A stretch of 64,000 nucleotides of DNA from Pseudomonas maumuensis (GCF_019139675.1 NZ_CP077077.1:1-64000), one strand, 5' to 3'; positions 33,583 to 42,826 are shown, numbered from the stretch's first letter. Made by a program: numbers and translations. Notes: a model not told the origin generated them from the sequence alone.

Positions 33583-33685
33583 ATCGCCGGCAAGCCGGCT
33601 CCCACAGTGATACCACAAGCCTCAAGCCTGTCGCTGTACCTGTGGGAGCTGCGGTTCGCCGCTGCGACTTGCCAGCGATGAGGCC
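33583..33685. repeat. REP pair, one arm carrying an inserted core
   Basis: A normal REP (ATCGCCGGCAAGCCGGCTCC at 33583-33602, continuing CACAG) faces one at 33640-33685 in which the usual sequence is interrupted by GCGGTTCGCCGCTGCGA between GTGGGAGCT and CTTGCCAGCGAT. See the variant-REP finding. Confidence 0.75.
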
Positions 33686-33703
33686 GGAATTGGCAGCAAG
33701 GCT

Positions 33704-34627
33704 CTAGAGTCGGGCTGTTACGGCCTCTTGGGCGTGGCCACCGGTTTTAGTGGTCACCCCGGCCAACCACCCTTCCAACAGTTCTGGATGCGCCTTCACC
33801 CAAGCCTTGGCCGCCTCATCGAAGCTCACCTTCTTATCCACAACCTCGGCCATGATGCTGTTCTCCATCTCCAGCGAGAACTTCAAGTTCCCCAGCAGCT
33901 TCGCCGCATTCGGGCAGGCTTGTGGATAACCTTTGCGGGTCAGGGTGTAGACATCGCCCTTGCTGCCGAACCATTTCTCCCCGCCCGTGAGGTAATGCAT
34001 CTTCAGCTTCACGTTCATCGGGTGCGGCGTCCAGCCAAGGAAGGTGATGAACTGCTGCTTCTTCACTGCCCGGTCCACTTGAGCGAGCATCGCCTGCTCG
34101 CTGGACTCGACCAGTTTCCACTGGCCCAGGTCGAACTCATTCTTGTCGATGATCTCTTTCAGCGACAGGTTGGCCGGCGCGCCGGAGCCGATGCCGTAGA
34201 GCTTCTTGTCGAACTGCTCGGCATGCTTTTGCAGGTCGGCGAAGTCCTTCACGCCTGCGTTCCATACATAGTCGGGCACCGCCAGGGTGAACTCGGTGCC
34301 TTCCAGGTTCTTCGCCAGTTGCTGTACATCGCCATTGGCGATGAACTTGTCATGGAAACCCTGCTGCGCCGGCATCCAATTGCCGAGGAAAGCATCCACC
34401 CGGCCATCTTTCAGGCCGCCGTAGATGATCGGCACGGCCAGGCTGTCGATCTTCACCTGGTACCCCAGGCTTTCCAAAAGCAGCCGGGCCACGGCGTTGG
34501 TGCTGGCGATATCGCTCCAGCCGGGGTCGGCCAGTTTCACGGTGCTGCATTGCGCGTCGCTGTCGGCGGCGTGTGCCGTGCCCAGGCTCAGGGCCAGGGT
34601 GAGCACGGCGGTGGAGAACTTCTGCAT
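33704..34627 (-). CDS. choX: Choline/betaine ABC transporter substrate-binding protein (ChoX type)
   Basis: 307-residue periplasmic protein with a clear signal peptide MQKFSTAVLTLALSLGTAHA cleaved before ADSDAQC. OpuAC/glycine-betaine-binding fold; segments KLADPGWSDIASTNAVARLLLESLGYQV and GWTPHPMNVKLKMHYLTGG (read in parts) match choline-binding ChoX proteins. It follows betC closely (14-bp gap) on the same strand, so it probably captures choline or choline-O-sulfate. No ATPase or permease gene is adjacent, so it must share one encoded elsewhere. Confidence 0.87.
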   Translation of the reverse strand: MQKFSTAVLTLALSLGTAHAADSDAQCSTVKLADPGWSDIASTNAVARLLLESLGYQVKIDSLAVPIIYGGLKDGRVDAFLGNWMPAQQGFHDKFIANGDVQQLAKNLEGTEFTLAVPDYVWNAGVKDFADLQKHAEQFDKKLYGIGSGAPANLSLKEIIDKNEFDLGQWKLVESSEQAMLAQVDRAVKKQQFITFLGWTPHPMNVKLKMHYLTGGEKWFGSKGDVYTLTRKGYPQACPNAAKLLGNLKFSLEMENSIMAEVVDKKVSFDEAAKAWVKAHPELLEGWLAGVTTKTGGHAQEAVTARL

Positions 34628-34641
34628 GGCGGTCTCTCTTC

Positions 34642-36159
34642 TCAATCCAGGGGTGCGGGCTGTGGATAACGTGCCTTGCGCTCGAGGTCGTCGAGATCGA
34701 TATGGTTGCGCATGTACTGTTGGCTGGCGTCCACCAACGGTTGGTGGTCCCAGCTTTTCAGTTTGCCGATGGCCAGTGCCTCGGCCACCAGGCGGCGGCG
34801 CCGTTGGCTGGCCAGCACCTGCTGGCGCAGGGCCGGGATATCCCAGCGCTTCCTGGCTTCATCGGCAAATGCCTGCAGCAGCGCCTGGTGGTCCGGGCTG
34901 CCGGTGAGGTTCTCCCGCTCGTGCGGGTCGCGGCTCAGGTCGTAGAGTAGCCATGGGTCGTCTTCGCTGTACACGAACTTGTAGGGGCCACGGCGGATCA
35001 TCATCAGCGGGCCGACCGTGCCTTCGGCCATGTACTCGCCTATTACTTCGTCATGCCCGCCCTGCCCTTGCAGGTGGCCGAGCAGCGAGCGGCCATCCAG
35101 ATGCAGGTGGTTTTCCACAGCGCCGCCGGCCAGTTCGACCAGGGTCGGCAGCAGGTCACAGGTGGACACGCTGGCGCCGATTCGCGCCGGTGCGAAGCGC
35201 TTGGGCGCATGGATTAACAGCGGCACCCGCGCCGCCATCTCGAACCAGTGCATCTTGTACCAGAGCCCGCGCTCGCCAAGCATGTCGCCGTGATCGCCCG
35301 AGAACACGATCAGGGTGTCGTCGGCCAGGCCACAGTCCTCGAGGGTTTGCAGCAGCTTGCCGATGTTGTCGTCGATGTAGCTGCAGGCGCCGAAGTAGGC
35401 GCGGCGGGCGTCGCGGATCTTGTCCACGGGCAGTGGCTTGTTCCACAGGTCGTAGACCTTGAGCAGGCGTTGCGAGTGCGGGTCCTGCTCGCCTTGAGCG
35501 ATCTCGTCCCGCGGCAGTGGGATATCCACATCCTGGTACATGTCCCAGTAGTGCTTGGGAATGGTGTAGGGGTCATGGGGGTGGGTCATGGAGACGGTCA
35601 GGCAGAATGGCCGGCCGTCGTCCTCGCGTACATGGTCATAGAGGTACTGGCGCGCCTTGAACACCACCTCTTCATCGAAATCCAGCTGGTTGGTGCGCAC
35701 GCAGGGCCCGGCTTGCAGCACCGAGGACATGTTGTGGTACCAGCTCGGGCGCACCTCCGGTTCATCCCAGTTCACCGCCCAGCCGTAGTCGGCCGGGTAG
35801 ATATCGCTGGTCAGGCGTTCTTCGTAGCCGTGCAGCTGGTCCGGGCCGCAGAAGTGCATCTTGCCCGATAGCGCTGTGCGGTAGCCGAGCCGGCGCAGGT
35901 AGTGGGCGTAGGTGGGCACGTCGGCGGGGAAGTCGGCGGCGTTATCAAAGGCGCCGATGCGGCTGGGCAACTGGCCGCTGACCAGGGTGAAGCGCGACGG
36001 CGCGCACAACGGGCTGTTGCAATAGGCGCTGTCGAACACCACGGCCTGCTCGGCGAGGCGGGCCAGGTGGGGCATCTTGATCGGCGATGGGTTGTAGATC
36101 GGCAGCAACGGCGCGGCCATCTGATCGGCCATGATGAACAGGATGTTGGGTCGCTTCAT
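34642..36159 (-). CDS. betC: Choline-sulfatase
   Basis: 505-residue type I sulfatase hydrolysing choline-O-sulfate to choline and sulfate. The formylglycine precursor is C52 in the motif SPLCAPSRFTLVSGQLPSR (CxPxR), and metal ligands appear in FIMADQM and FSGDHGDMLGE. Choline released would feed glycine betaine synthesis; sulfate can serve as sulfur source. The ATG at 36159 gives MKRPNILFIMADQ; the open frame extends upstream without similarity. Divergent from the LysR gene and followed by choX. Confidence 0.95.
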   Translation of the reverse strand: MKRPNILFIMADQMAAPLLPIYNPSPIKMPHLARLAEQAVVFDSAYCNSPLCAPSRFTLVSGQLPSRIGAFDNAADFPADVPTYAHYLRRLGYRTALSGKMHFCGPDQLHGYEERLTSDIYPADYGWAVNWDEPEVRPSWYHNMSSVLQAGPCVRTNQLDFDEEVVFKARQYLYDHVREDDGRPFCLTVSMTHPHDPYTIPKHYWDMYQDVDIPLPRDEIAQGEQDPHSQRLLKVYDLWNKPLPVDKIRDARRAYFGACSYIDDNIGKLLQTLEDCGLADDTLIVFSGDHGDMLGERGLWYKMHWFEMAARVPLLIHAPKRFAPARIGASVSTCDLLPTLVELAGGAVENHLHLDGRSLLGHLQGQGGHDEVIGEYMAEGTVGPLMMIRRGPYKFVYSEDDPWLLYDLSRDPHERENLTGSPDHQALLQAFADEARKRWDIPALRQQVLASQRRRRLVAEALAIGKLKSWDHQPLVDASQQYMRNHIDLDDLERKARYPQPAPLD

Positions 36160-36268
36160 GGGTGCCTTCCATCGTCGAGAGTTATGGGTACCACTTGCAA
36201 TCCAGCATGCGGCTGTGGATAACAGGGGTAAAGCCCATGCCGGGCAATGACTGGGATTAGCCAAGCTT

Positions 36269-37168
36269 ATGTTTGAGCACCTTGCCGACCTGCCCCTCGA
36301 CACCTTGCGCGTGTTCGAGGCCGCCGCCCGCCTGCGCAGTTTCACCGCTGCCGCCGTGGAGCTGGGCACCACCCAGCCGGCGGTCAGCCAGCAGATGAAG
36401 CGCCTGGAGGCGCAGTTGGGCACAAGGTTGTTCGACCGGATCTACCGGGGTATCGAGCTGACCGAGGCGGGGTTGCTGTTGTTCGAGCAGGTGCATCAGG
36501 GCTTGCAGGCGATGGACGATGGCGTTGCCCAAGCCAGCGGGCGCGGCCAGCGCGAGGTGCTGCAGGTGGCGACCGACTTCGCCTTTGCGGCGTTCTGGCT
36601 GATGCCGCGCTTGCAGCGTTTCCACGAGGCTTATCCACAGGTGGACGTGAGCCTGGTGACCGGAGAGCGCAGCCAGGCGATGCTGCGCCCGGACATCGAT
36701 GTGGCGGTGCTGTTCGGTGATGGTCGCTTCCATCAGGGCGAGAGCCGCTGGCTGTTCGATGAGGAGGTTTTCCCGGTGTGCAGCCCTCGGCTGATTCATG
36801 GCAAACCCTTGTCAGCCGTGGCTTTGCAGCGATTGCCATTGCTGCACTTGAAGGGTGAGCAGGCCAGTCGCTGGTTCGATTGGGCCGGGGTTTTCCGTGG
36901 TCTTGGTGTGGACAGCCCTCCTCCGTCCGGTCAGCTGCGGTTCGACAACTACACCCTGCTGATTCAGGCCGCGATTGCCGGCCAGGGCGTGGCGATCGGC
37001 TGGGCGCACCTGGTGGATGGGCTGGTCGAGCAGGAGCTGCTGTGCCGGCCGCTGGAAGGCAGTTTGCGCTCGAAGCGGGGGTATTACGTGGTGCTGCCGC
37101 CACGCAAGCGGCGTGGGGCGTTGATCGAGCGGTTTGTGGATTGGCTGGAGCAGGAGCGTGGGTCGTAA
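36269..37168 (+). CDS. LysR family regulator of choline-O-sulfate utilisation
   Basis: 299-residue LysR protein: N-terminal winged HTH with LDTLRVFEAAARLRSFTAAAVELGTTQPAVSQQMKRLE (read in parts), then an effector-binding domain. It belongs to the GcvA-like branch and is divergent from betC-choX across 109 bp, so it most likely controls those genes with choline sulfate or choline as effector (inference from position). The intergenic region contains a DnaA-box 9-mer at 36214-36222 and a GCCC-ATGCC-GGGC dyad. Confidence 0.88.
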   Translation: MFEHLADLPLDTLRVFEAAARLRSFTAAAVELGTTQPAVSQQMKRLEAQLGTRLFDRIYRGIELTEAGLLLFEQVHQGLQAMDDGVAQASGRGQREVLQVATDFAFAAFWLMPRLQRFHEAYPQVDVSLVTGERSQAMLRPDIDVAVLFGDGRFHQGESRWLFDEEVFPVCSPRLIHGKPLSAVALQRLPLLHLKGEQASRWFDWAGVFRGLGVDSPPPSGQLRFDNYTLLIQAAIAGQGVAIGWAHLVDGLVEQELLCRPLEGSLRSKRGYYVVLPPRKRRGALIERFVDWLEQERGS

Positions 37169-37170
37169 CT

Positions 37171-37258
37171 GGGTTGCTGCGCAACCCATCGCCGGCAAGC
37201 CGGCTCCCACAGGGACCGCGCCAGGCTTATCCATGTGGGAGCGGGCTTGCCCGCGAAG
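37171..37258. repeat. Inverted REP pair
   Basis: GGGTTGC-TGC-GCAACCC hairpin (37171-37187) directly after the LysR stop, then REP arms ATCGCCGGCAAGCCGGCTCC (37188-37207, continuing CACAGG) and GTGGGAGCGGGCTTGCCCGC (37235-37254). Arm cores differ (CCGG versus CGGGC types). Confidence 0.82.
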
Positions 37259-37306
37259 CAGACAACGCCGATGCTAAGGCAAAGCGCCGCCTAAACAGGA
37301 GCCACC

Positions 37307-37639
37307 GTGCAAAGGATCAAGGGTTACCACGCCCACGTGTACTACGATGCGTCGACCATGGAGCAGGCCCGCGAGCTGTGCGAAGAAGCGACGCGGCTGT
37401 TCCCCGTGACCATGGGCCGCATGCACCAGAAACCGGTCGGGCCGCACCCGGACTGGAGCTGTCAGCTGGCGTTCGGGCCGGAGGTGGTGGGGGTGGTGCT
37501 GCCGTGGCTGGCGCTGTATCGCAAGGGGTTGGTGGTGTTCCTGCACCCGGAGACCGGGGATGAGCTGGCGGATCACCGCGATCATGCGATCTGGATGGGG
37601 GCGATCAGGCCGCTGGATCTGTCGATCTTTGAAGGCTAG
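37307..37639 (+). CDS. DOPA 4,5-dioxygenase family protein
   Basis: 110-residue protein of the small extradiol DOPA-dioxygenase family (vicinal-oxygen-chelate-like, metal-dependent). Conserved pieces: IKGYHAHVYYDAST near the N terminus with the first His pair, GPHPDWSCQLAF and LHPETGDELADHRDHAIWMG near the C terminus. GTG start at 37307 preceded by AGGAG. Bacterial relatives cleave catechol-type rings in vitro, but the natural substrate here is unknown. Flanked on both sides by REP pairs, so it is probably a single-gene unit. Confidence 0.82.
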   Translation: MQRIKGYHAHVYYDASTMEQARELCEEATRLFPVTMGRMHQKPVGPHPDWSCQLAFGPEVVGVVLPWLALYRKGLVVFLHPETGDELADHRDHAIWMGAIRPLDLSIFEG

Positions 37640-37656
37640 GTTGCTCTGACGGCCCT

Positions 37657-37709
37657 ATCGCCGGCAAGCCGGCTCCCACAGGTCTTGTGGGAGCCGGCTT
37701 GCCGGCGAT
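37657..37709. repeat. Tight inverted REP pair with perfect 24-bp arms
   Basis: Arms 37657-37680 (ATCGCCGGCAAGCCGGCTCC onward) and 37686-37709 are exact reverse complements with only a 5-bp loop (GGTCT), a near-perfect cruciform. A second hairpin CGAGGGC-GAA-GCCCTCG (37710-37726) abuts the trpA stop. Likely terminator region for two convergent genes. Confidence 0.92.
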
Positions 37710-37729
37710 CGAGGGCGAAGCCCTCGCGC

Positions 37730-38539
37730 TTAGTTGCGTGCCGCGCGCACACCTTCAGCCAGCGCCGAGCAAAGGCTCAGCACATCAGTCACGGCCTGCT
37801 CGGCACCCTTGGCCTGGGCAATCTTGTCGACCAGCGCCGAGCCCACCACCACGCCATCGGCCAGGCGGGCGATAGCCGCAGCCTGCTCCGGCGTACGAAT
37901 GCCGAAACCAACGCTGATCGGCAGGTCGGTATGCCGACGCAGGCGCGCAATGGCCTCGGTCACATGCTCGGTGGTCGCCGAGCCCGCACCGGTCACACCG
38001 GCCACCGAGACGTAGTAGACGAATCCGGAGCTGCGCTCCAGCACGCGTGGCAGGCGCACGTCGTCGGTAGTCGGGGTGGTCAGGCGGATGAAGTCGATGC
38101 CGGCGGCCTGGGCCGGGGTGGCCAGCTCGGCGTCATGCTCGGGCGGCAGGTCGACGATGATCAGGCCATCGACACCAGCTTCCTTGGCTTCGGCGACGAA
38201 CTGCTCCACGCCGAAGCGATGGATCGGGTTGTAGTAACCCATCAGCACGATCGGGGTGGTTTGGTTATCCACACGGAATTCACGCACCATCTGCAGGGTC
38301 TTGGCCAGGGTCTGGCCAGCTTCCAGGGCGCGCAGGGTGGCGAGCTGGATCGCCACGCCGTCGGCCATCGGGTCGGTGAACGGCATGCCCAGCTCGATCA
38401 CGTCGGCGCCGGCGGCCGGTAGGCCCTTGAGGATTTTCAGCGAGGCATCGTAGCCGGGGTCGCCTGCGGTAACGAAGGTGACCAGTGCCGAGCGGCCTTC
38501 GGCCTTGAGATCGGCGAAGCGTTGTTCGAGACGGCTCAT
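37730..38539 (-). CDS. trpA: Tryptophan synthase alpha chain
   Basis: Cleaves indole-3-glycerol phosphate to indole and glyceraldehyde-3-phosphate. 269-residue TIM barrel with the diagnostic [21 protein letters not shown] (catalytic Glu) and [14 protein letters not shown] (catalytic Asp region), plus [10 protein letters not shown] at the phosphate site. Its ATG overlaps trpB by 4 bp, giving a coupled trpBA operon divergent from trpI. Confidence 0.98.
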   Translation of the reverse strand: MSRLEQRFADLKAEGRSALVTFVTAGDPGYDASLKILKGLPAAGADVIELGMPFTDPMADGVAIQLATLRALEAGQTLAKTLQMVREFRVDNQTTPIVLMGYYNPIHRFGVEQFVAEAKEAGVDGLIIVDLPPEHDAELATPAQAAGIDFIRLTTPTTDDVRLPRVLERSSGFVYYVSVAGVTGAGSATTEHVTEAIARLRRHTDLPISVGFGIRTPEQAAAIARLADGVVVGSALVDKIAQAKGAEQAVTDVLSLCSALAEGVRAARN

Positions 38540-39753
38540 GCCTGTTTCTCCTGGGCGGCCATGTGGTTCATCACGGTTTGCATGTCCTTGTCGCCGCGAC
38601 CGGACAGGCAGATCACCATCAAGTGGTCCTTGGGCAGCGTCGGCGCGCGTTTGATCGCCTCGGCCAGGGCGTGGGAGCTTTCCAGCGCCGGGATGATGCC
38701 TTCCAGGCGGCAGCTGATGTGGAAGGCGTCGAGGGCTTCGTCGTCGGTGATGCTCACGTACTCCACGCGCTTCACTTCGTGCAGGTAGGCGTGCTCCGGG
38801 CCGATGCCGGGGTAGTCCAGGCCTGCGGAAATCGAGTGGGCGTCGGTGATCTGGCCGTCGTCGTCCTGCAGCAGGTAGGTGCGGTTGCCGTGCAGCACGC
38901 CTGGTACGCCGCCGTTCAGGCTGGCCGCGTGCTTGTCGGTGTGTACGCCGTGGCCGCCGGCCTCGACGCCGATGATCTTGACGCTTTCATCTTCGAGGAA
39001 GTCGTGGAACAGGCCCATGGCATTGGAGCCGCCGCCGACGCAGGCGATCAGGCTGTCGGGCAGGCGCCCTTCCTTCTCGTGCAGCTGGGCGCGGGTCTCT
39101 TTACCGATGATCGACTGGAAGTCGCGGACCATCGCCGGGTACGGGTGGGGACCTGCCACGGTGCCGATCAGGTAGAAGGTGTCTTCGACGTTGGTGACCC
39201 AGTCGCGCAGGGCCTCGTTCATGGCGTCCTTGAGCGTGCCGGTGCCAGCGGTGACCGGGACGATCTCGGCGCCCAGCAGCTTCATGCGGAACACGTTAGC
39301 CTGCTGGCGCTCGATGTCGGTGGCGCCCATGTAGATCACGCAGGGCAGGCCGAAGCGCGCGGCGACGGTGGCGGTGGCCACGCCGTGCATGCCGGCGCCG
39401 GTCTCGGCGATCAGGCGCTTCTTGCCCATGCGCTTGGCCAGCAGCACCTGGCCGATGCAGTTGTTCACCTTGTGCGCGCCGGTGTGGTTGAGTTCTTCAC
39501 GCTTGAAGAAGATCTTGGCGCCGCCGCAGTGCTCGGTCAGGCGCTCGGCGAAGTACAGCGGGTTGGGGCGGCCAATGTAGTCGCGCTGGAAGTAGGCCAG
39601 CTCTTCGAGGAACTTGGGGTCGGCCTTGGCGGCTTCGTATTCGCGGGCAAGGTCGAGTACCAGCGGCATCAGGGTTTCGGCCACGTAGCGGCCGCCGAAC
39701 GAGCCGAACAGGCCGTTGGCGTCGGGGCCGGGGCGGTATTGGGTCTGGGTCAT
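38536..39753 (-). CDS. trpB: Tryptophan synthase beta chain
   Basis: 405-residue PLP enzyme condensing indole with serine to tryptophan. The PLP Lys lies in [16 protein letters not shown], and the phosphate-binding glycine loop is [10 protein letters not shown]. In pseudomonads trpBA is induced by indole-3-glycerol phosphate through TrpI rather than by attenuation; the divergent trpI gene and a LysR-type dyad in the intergenic region fit that. Confidence 0.98.
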   Translation of the reverse strand: MTQTQYRPGPDANGLFGSFGGRYVAETLMPLVLDLAREYEAAKADPKFLEELAYFQRDYIGRPNPLYFAERLTEHCGGAKIFFKREELNHTGAHKVNNCIGQVLLAKRMGKKRLIAETGAGMHGVATATVAARFGLPCVIYMGATDIERQQANVFRMKLLGAEIVPVTAGTGTLKDAMNEALRDWVTNVEDTFYLIGTVAGPHPYPAMVRDFQSIIGKETRAQLHEKEGRLPDSLIACVGGGSNAMGLFHDFLEDESVKIIGVEAGGHGVHTDKHAASLNGGVPGVLHGNRTYLLQDDDGQITDAHSISAGLDYPGIGPEHAYLHEVKRVEYVSITDDEALDAFHISCRLEGIIPALESSHALAEAIKRAPTLPKDHLMVICLSGRGDKDMQTVMNHMAAQEKQA

Positions 39754-39841
39754 GGGGCGCTCCGTAGGCGAAGTAGAGATTCGATGGGCTTTACTCTAAC
39801 CACGACGTGGCCGGCTGAAAACCGATAAGATTGCGCAAACC

Positions 39842-39858
39842 TGTCAGAAAAACTCACA
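39842..39858. promoter_or_regulatory. Candidate TrpI-binding dyad in the trpI-trpBA intergenic region
   Basis: TGTCAG-N5-CTCACA (39842-39847, 39853-39858) is an inverted repeat with one mismatch and contains a LysR-type T-N11-A (39844 to 39856). It ends six bases before the trpI start, so it could also autoregulate trpI. Confidence 0.5.
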
Positions 39859-39864
39859 AGTAAG

Positions 39865-40761
39865 ATGGCTCAGGACCTTCCTCCCCTCAATGCGTTGCGG
39901 GCCTTCGAGGCGACAGCCCGGCTGAACAGTGTCAGCCAGGCAGCAGAAGCGCTGCATGTCACCCATGGCGCGGTCAGCCGGCAGATCAAGGTGCTTGAGG
40001 AGCATCTGGGGGTAGCCTTGTTCGTCAAGGACGGGCGCGGCGTCAAACTCACAGATGCCGGTGTGCGTCTGCGCGATGCCAGCTTCGAGGCCTTCGACCG
40101 GCTGCGCGGTGTCTGCGCCGAGCTTTCCCGCGATGCCGACGAAGCGCCGTTCGTGCTCGGTTGCTCCGGCAGCTTGCTGGCGCGTTGGTTCATCCCCCGC
40201 CTGGGGCGCCTGAAAGCCGACCTGCCGGAGCTGCGCCTGCACCTGTCAGCGGGTGAAGGCGACCTTGATCCGCGACGCCCGGGGCTGGACGCACTGCTGG
40301 TTTACGCAGAGCCACCGTGGCCGGCGGACATGCAGGTGCATGTGCTCGCCGAGGAACGTATTGGCCCGGTGATGAGCCCGCGCTTTGAGGACTTCGATCG
40401 TTTGAAAGCCTCGCCAGCCGTGGCTTTGCAGCATGTTGCCGTACTCCATACGACCTCGCGGCCGCAGGCTTGGCCTACTTGGGCGCGACAGCATGGGCTG
40501 GCGCCCGAAACGCTGAAGTACGGGCAAGCCTTCGAGCATCTTTACTATTTGCTGGAAGCCGCAGTGGCCGGGCTGGGTGTGGCTATTGCCCCGCAACCGC
40601 TGGTGGCGGACGACCTGAAGGCCGGGCGGCTGGCCGCGCCATGGGGCTTCTCCCCCACCAATGCGGCACTGGCCTTGTGGGTACCCCGGCGCGCCGCGGA
40701 CGGGCGCGCCGAGCAACTGGCGCAATGGCTGCGCCAGGAGCTGCAGCGACAGACGGGTTAG
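39865..40761 (+). CDS. trpI: LysR family activator TrpI
   Basis: 298-residue LysR regulator with N-terminal [45 protein letters not shown] (read in parts). Position divergent from trpBA identifies it as TrpI, the indole-glycerol-phosphate-responsive activator of trpBA. Its stop overlaps the end of the convergent DUF883 gene by 4 bp. The intergenic region of 111 bp carries a T-N11-A dyad. Confidence 0.93.
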   Translation: MAQDLPPLNALRAFEATARLNSVSQAAEALHVTHGAVSRQIKVLEEHLGVALFVKDGRGVKLTDAGVRLRDASFEAFDRLRGVCAELSRDADEAPFVLGCSGSLLARWFIPRLGRLKADLPELRLHLSAGEGDLDPRRPGLDALLVYAEPPWPADMQVHVLAEERIGPVMSPRFEDFDRLKASPAVALQHVAVLHTTSRPQAWPTWARQHGLAPETLKYGQAFEHLYYLLEAAVAGLGVAIAPQPLVADDLKAGRLAAPWGFSPTNAALALWVPRRAADGRAEQLAQWLRQELQRQTG

Positions 40762-41081
40762 TTGCGGCGGCACATCAGGTAGGCGGCCAGCAGGCCCAGG
40801 GCGCCCACCGCGACACCTGCGGTGGTCCAGGGGTGTTCCTGGGCATAGTCGCGGGTGGCTACGCCGGTTTCGCGGGTGCGGGTCTTCACTTCCTCGTAGG
40901 CATCGCTGAGCAGGCTGCGTGAGTGCTTGAGGGCGCTTTCGGCGTTGCCGCGCAGCGTCTTCATGGTCTTCTGCGTTTCTTCCGACGCATCGTGCTTGAG
41001 GCCTTCCAGAGTCTTGAGGAGGCTTTCGATCTCGGCTTCCATGCTTTCCAGTGAGGTTTTGCGCAACGCATTGCGTGCCAT
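40758..41081 (-). CDS. DUF883 (ElaB/YqjD-like) tail-anchored membrane protein
   Basis: 107 residues: a long charged amphipathic helix (about 5-80, rich in Lys, Glu and Ser), the motif [31 protein letters not shown] in which EHPW is the DUF883 hallmark, and a single C-terminal transmembrane helix followed by CRRN. ElaB/YqjD proteins are tail-anchored and some bind ribosomes in stationary phase; the role here is unproven. ATG at 41081 chosen for family fit; divergent from dodecin across 150 bp containing a 20-bp palindrome. Confidence 0.87.
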   Translation of the reverse strand: MARNALRKTSLESMEAEIESLLKTLEGLKHDASEETQKTMKTLRGNAESALKHSRSLLSDAYEEVKTRTRETGVATRDYAQEHPWTTAGVAVGALGLLAAYLMCRRN

Positions 41082-41134
41082 GTCGACTCTCCTTGCTGAG
41101 TGGGGATGTACAGGTTGCGACTGCGCAGCTGGGT

Positions 41135-41154
41135 GAAAGTGCGATCGAACTTTC
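41135..41154. promoter_or_regulatory. 20-bp palindrome between DUF883 and dodecin genes
   Basis: GAAAGTGCGATCGAACTTTC reads as its own reverse complement except at two symmetric positions beside the central GATC. It lies in the divergent promoter region about 55 bp from the DUF883 start and 78 bp from dodecin. A GAACTT (41147-41152) with TCGCA 17 bp later could be a weak AlgU-type promoter towards dodecin. Confidence 0.4.
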
Positions 41155-41231
41155 CCCTGCGGCGATCGCTCGCAGGTAAACCGGGCCTGTGCTGCTAGGC
41201 TCAAGCCACTACCCACTCAAGGAGAGCGCTC

Positions 41232-41447
41232 ATGTCGGATCATCACACCTACAAGAAGATCGAGCTGGTCGGGTCTTCGCCCACCAGCATCGAAGAAGCG
41301 ATCAACAACGCCCTGGCCGAGGCCGGCAAGAGCATCAAGCACCTGGAATGGTTCGAGGTGATCGATACCCGCGGGCATATCCGTGACAACAAGGCCGCGC
41401 ATTTCCAGGTGACGCTGAAGGTTGGGTTCCGCATCGCCAACAGCTGA
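41232..41447 (+). CDS. Dodecin
   Basis: 71-residue flavin-storage protein that assembles as a dodecamer and binds riboflavin/FMN pairs. The sequence [29 protein letters not shown] (read in parts), then [14 protein letters not shown] with the flavin-stacking Trp, and [11 protein letters not shown] are diagnostic. Preceded by AAGGAGAGCGCTC. Monocistronic, ended by a strong hairpin terminator. Confidence 0.95.
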   Translation: MSDHHTYKKIELVGSSPTSIEEAINNALAEAGKSIKHLEWFEVIDTRGHIRDNKAAHFQVTLKVGFRIANS

Positions 41448-41495
41448 AACCAAGCTGGGCTAGGCTTGCCCGGCGTGTTGGGGTATCAAGGTTGC

Positions 41496-41521
41496 AGGGC
41501 GCGTGCTTCGCGCCCTTTTTG
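41496..41521 (+). terminator. Rho-independent terminator after dodecin
   Basis: AGGGCGCG-TGCTT-CGCGCCCT followed by T5, 50 bp after the dodecin stop and 30 bp before the next gene. Confidence 0.88.
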
Positions 41522-41549
41522 TCTTTGATCTGTACAAGGAAAGCGATCG

Positions 41550-41771
41550 ATGAAGAAATTGATTCTGGCCGTGGGCCTGATGGTGTTGGCTGGCGGCGCG
41601 ATGGCGGCGGGCAAGCCGTGCGAGGAGCTCAAGGCTGAGATTGCGGCGAAGCTGGATGCCAAAGGGGTCAAGGGGTACTCGCTGGAGATCGTCAACAAGG
41701 GCGAGCCGGCCGGCAAGGTAATCGGCAGTTGCGAGGGTGGGACCAAGGAAATCGTCTACCGCCGCGGCTGA
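41550..41771 (+). CDS. DUF1161 small secreted protein
   Basis: 73 residues with a signal peptide (MKKLILAVGLMVLAGGAMAA) and a mature domain GKPCEELKAEIAAKLDAKGVKGYSLEIV followed by GKVIGSCEGGTKEIVYRR (read in parts): the DUF1161 family, with two conserved Cys (PCEEL and GSCEGG) probably forming a disulphide in the periplasm. Function unknown. A paralogue with the same motifs lies at 43481. AAGGAAAGC supplies the SD. An outer hairpin ATCGCGGGGCA/TGCCCCGCGAT (41782-41816) follows. Confidence 0.85.
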   Translation: MKKLILAVGLMVLAGGAMAAGKPCEELKAEIAAKLDAKGVKGYSLEIVNKGEPAGKVIGSCEGGTKEIVYRRG

Positions 41772-41781
41772 TCGAGTCCTT

Positions 41782-41816
41782 ATCGCGGGGCAAGTCGCAG
41801 CGGCCTGCCCCGCGAT
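41782..41816. repeat. Terminator-like hairpin/REP relic
   Basis: ATCGCGGGGCA (41782-41792) pairs perfectly with TGCCCCGCGAT (41806-41816); the loop AGTCGCAGCGGCC resembles the inserted core seen in the variant REPs. Lies between convergent genes. Confidence 0.65.
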
Positions 41817-41821
41817 TGAGT

Positions 41822-42826
41822 TCACTCGGCCTTGAGCGCCTGCGCCATCAGTTCATAGGACTTGATCCGGTCGGCGTGCTCATACAGGTCACTGGTAAAG
41901 ATCAGCTCGTCTGCCCCCGTCTGCTCAAGCAACACCTCGACCTTCGCCCGCACCTTCTGCGGGCTGCCGATCATCGCCAGGCCCAGGAAGCTACTCACCG
42001 CATCACGTTCATGGGGCAGCCAAAGGCCATTCATGCTCTCGACGGGCGGACGCTGCATCAGGCTCTGGCCACGGATCAGCGCGAGGATGCGCTGGTACAC
42101 CGAGGTGGCCAGGTATTCGGCCTTTTCGTCGGTTTCAGCCACTACCATCGGAATGCCCAGCATCACGTAAGGCTTGTCCAGCGTCGTCGACGGTTTGAAA
42201 TGGTCGCGATAGATGCGGATCGCCTCGTGCATGTAGCGCGGCGCGAAATGCGAAGCAAAGGCGTAGGGCATGCCGCGCATGCCGGCGAGTTGGGCGCTGA
42301 ACAGGCTGGAGCCGAGCAGCCACATGGGCACCTCGGTGTCGTGGCCGGGTACGGCGATGACCTTCTGGTCGTCGGTGCGCGGGCCCAGGTAGCGCGACAG
42401 CTCTTCGACATCGTCCGGAAAGTCGTCGGCGCTGCCGGAGCGCTCGCGGCGCAAGGCGCGGGCGGTCATCTGGTCGGAACCGGGGGCGCGGCCCAGGCCC
42501 AGGTCGATGCGGCCTGGGTACAGGCTGGCGAGGGTGCCGAACTGTTCGGCGATCACCAGCGGTGCGTGGTTGGGCAGCATCACCCCGCCAGAGCCGATGC
42601 GGATGGTCGAGGTACCACCGGCGAGGTAACCGATCAGCACGGCGGTGGCCGAGCTGGCGATACCGTCCATGTTGTGGTGTTCGGCGACCCAGAAGCGGTT
42701 GTAGCCGAAACGCTCGACGTGTTGCGCCAGGTCCAGCGAATTGCGCAACGCTTGCGCCGGGCCGCCGTCGGCGCGCACGGGCACCAGGTCGAGGGTGGAA
42801 ATCTTCAGGTCTCGCAGGTGCGTCAT
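41822..42826 (-). CDS. LLM class flavin-dependent oxidoreductase (luciferase-like)
   Basis: 334-residue TIM-barrel flavoprotein of the bacterial luciferase-like family. Typical segments: [64 protein letters not shown] (read in parts), [39 protein letters not shown], where the AEHHNM motif is the hallmark. These enzymes use reduced FMN and oxygen; the substrate is unknown. A divergent OsmC-like gene lies beyond a 153-bp region holding an AlgU-like promoter. Confidence 0.9.
   Translation of the reverse strand: MTHLRDLKISTLDLVPVRADGGPAQALRNSLDLAQHVERFGYNRFWVAEHHNMDGIASSATAVLIGYLAGGTSTIRIGSGGVMLPNHAPLVIAEQFGTLASLYPGRIDLGLGRAPGSDQMTARALRRERSGSADDFPDDVEELSRYLGPRTDDQKVIAVPGHDTEVPMWLLGSSLFSAQLAGMRGMPYAFASHFAPRYMHEAIRIYRDHFKPSTTLDKPYVMLGIPMVVAETDEKAEYLATSVYQRILALIRGQSLMQRPPVESMNGLWLPHERDAVSSFLGLAMIGSPQKVRAKVEVLLEQTGADELIFTSDLYEHADRIKSYELMAQALKAE

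Noticed and set aside
36160..36268. Dyad GCCC-ATGCC-GGGC near the LysR gene as an operator
   Set aside because: Arms are only 4 bp and no T-N11-A with dyad symmetry could be confirmed. Mentioned as context only.
37259..37306. Possible small regulatory RNA between the REP pair and the DOPA-dioxygenase-like gene
   Set aside because: Only a short stretch with an SD for the following gene; no promoter or terminator pair visible.
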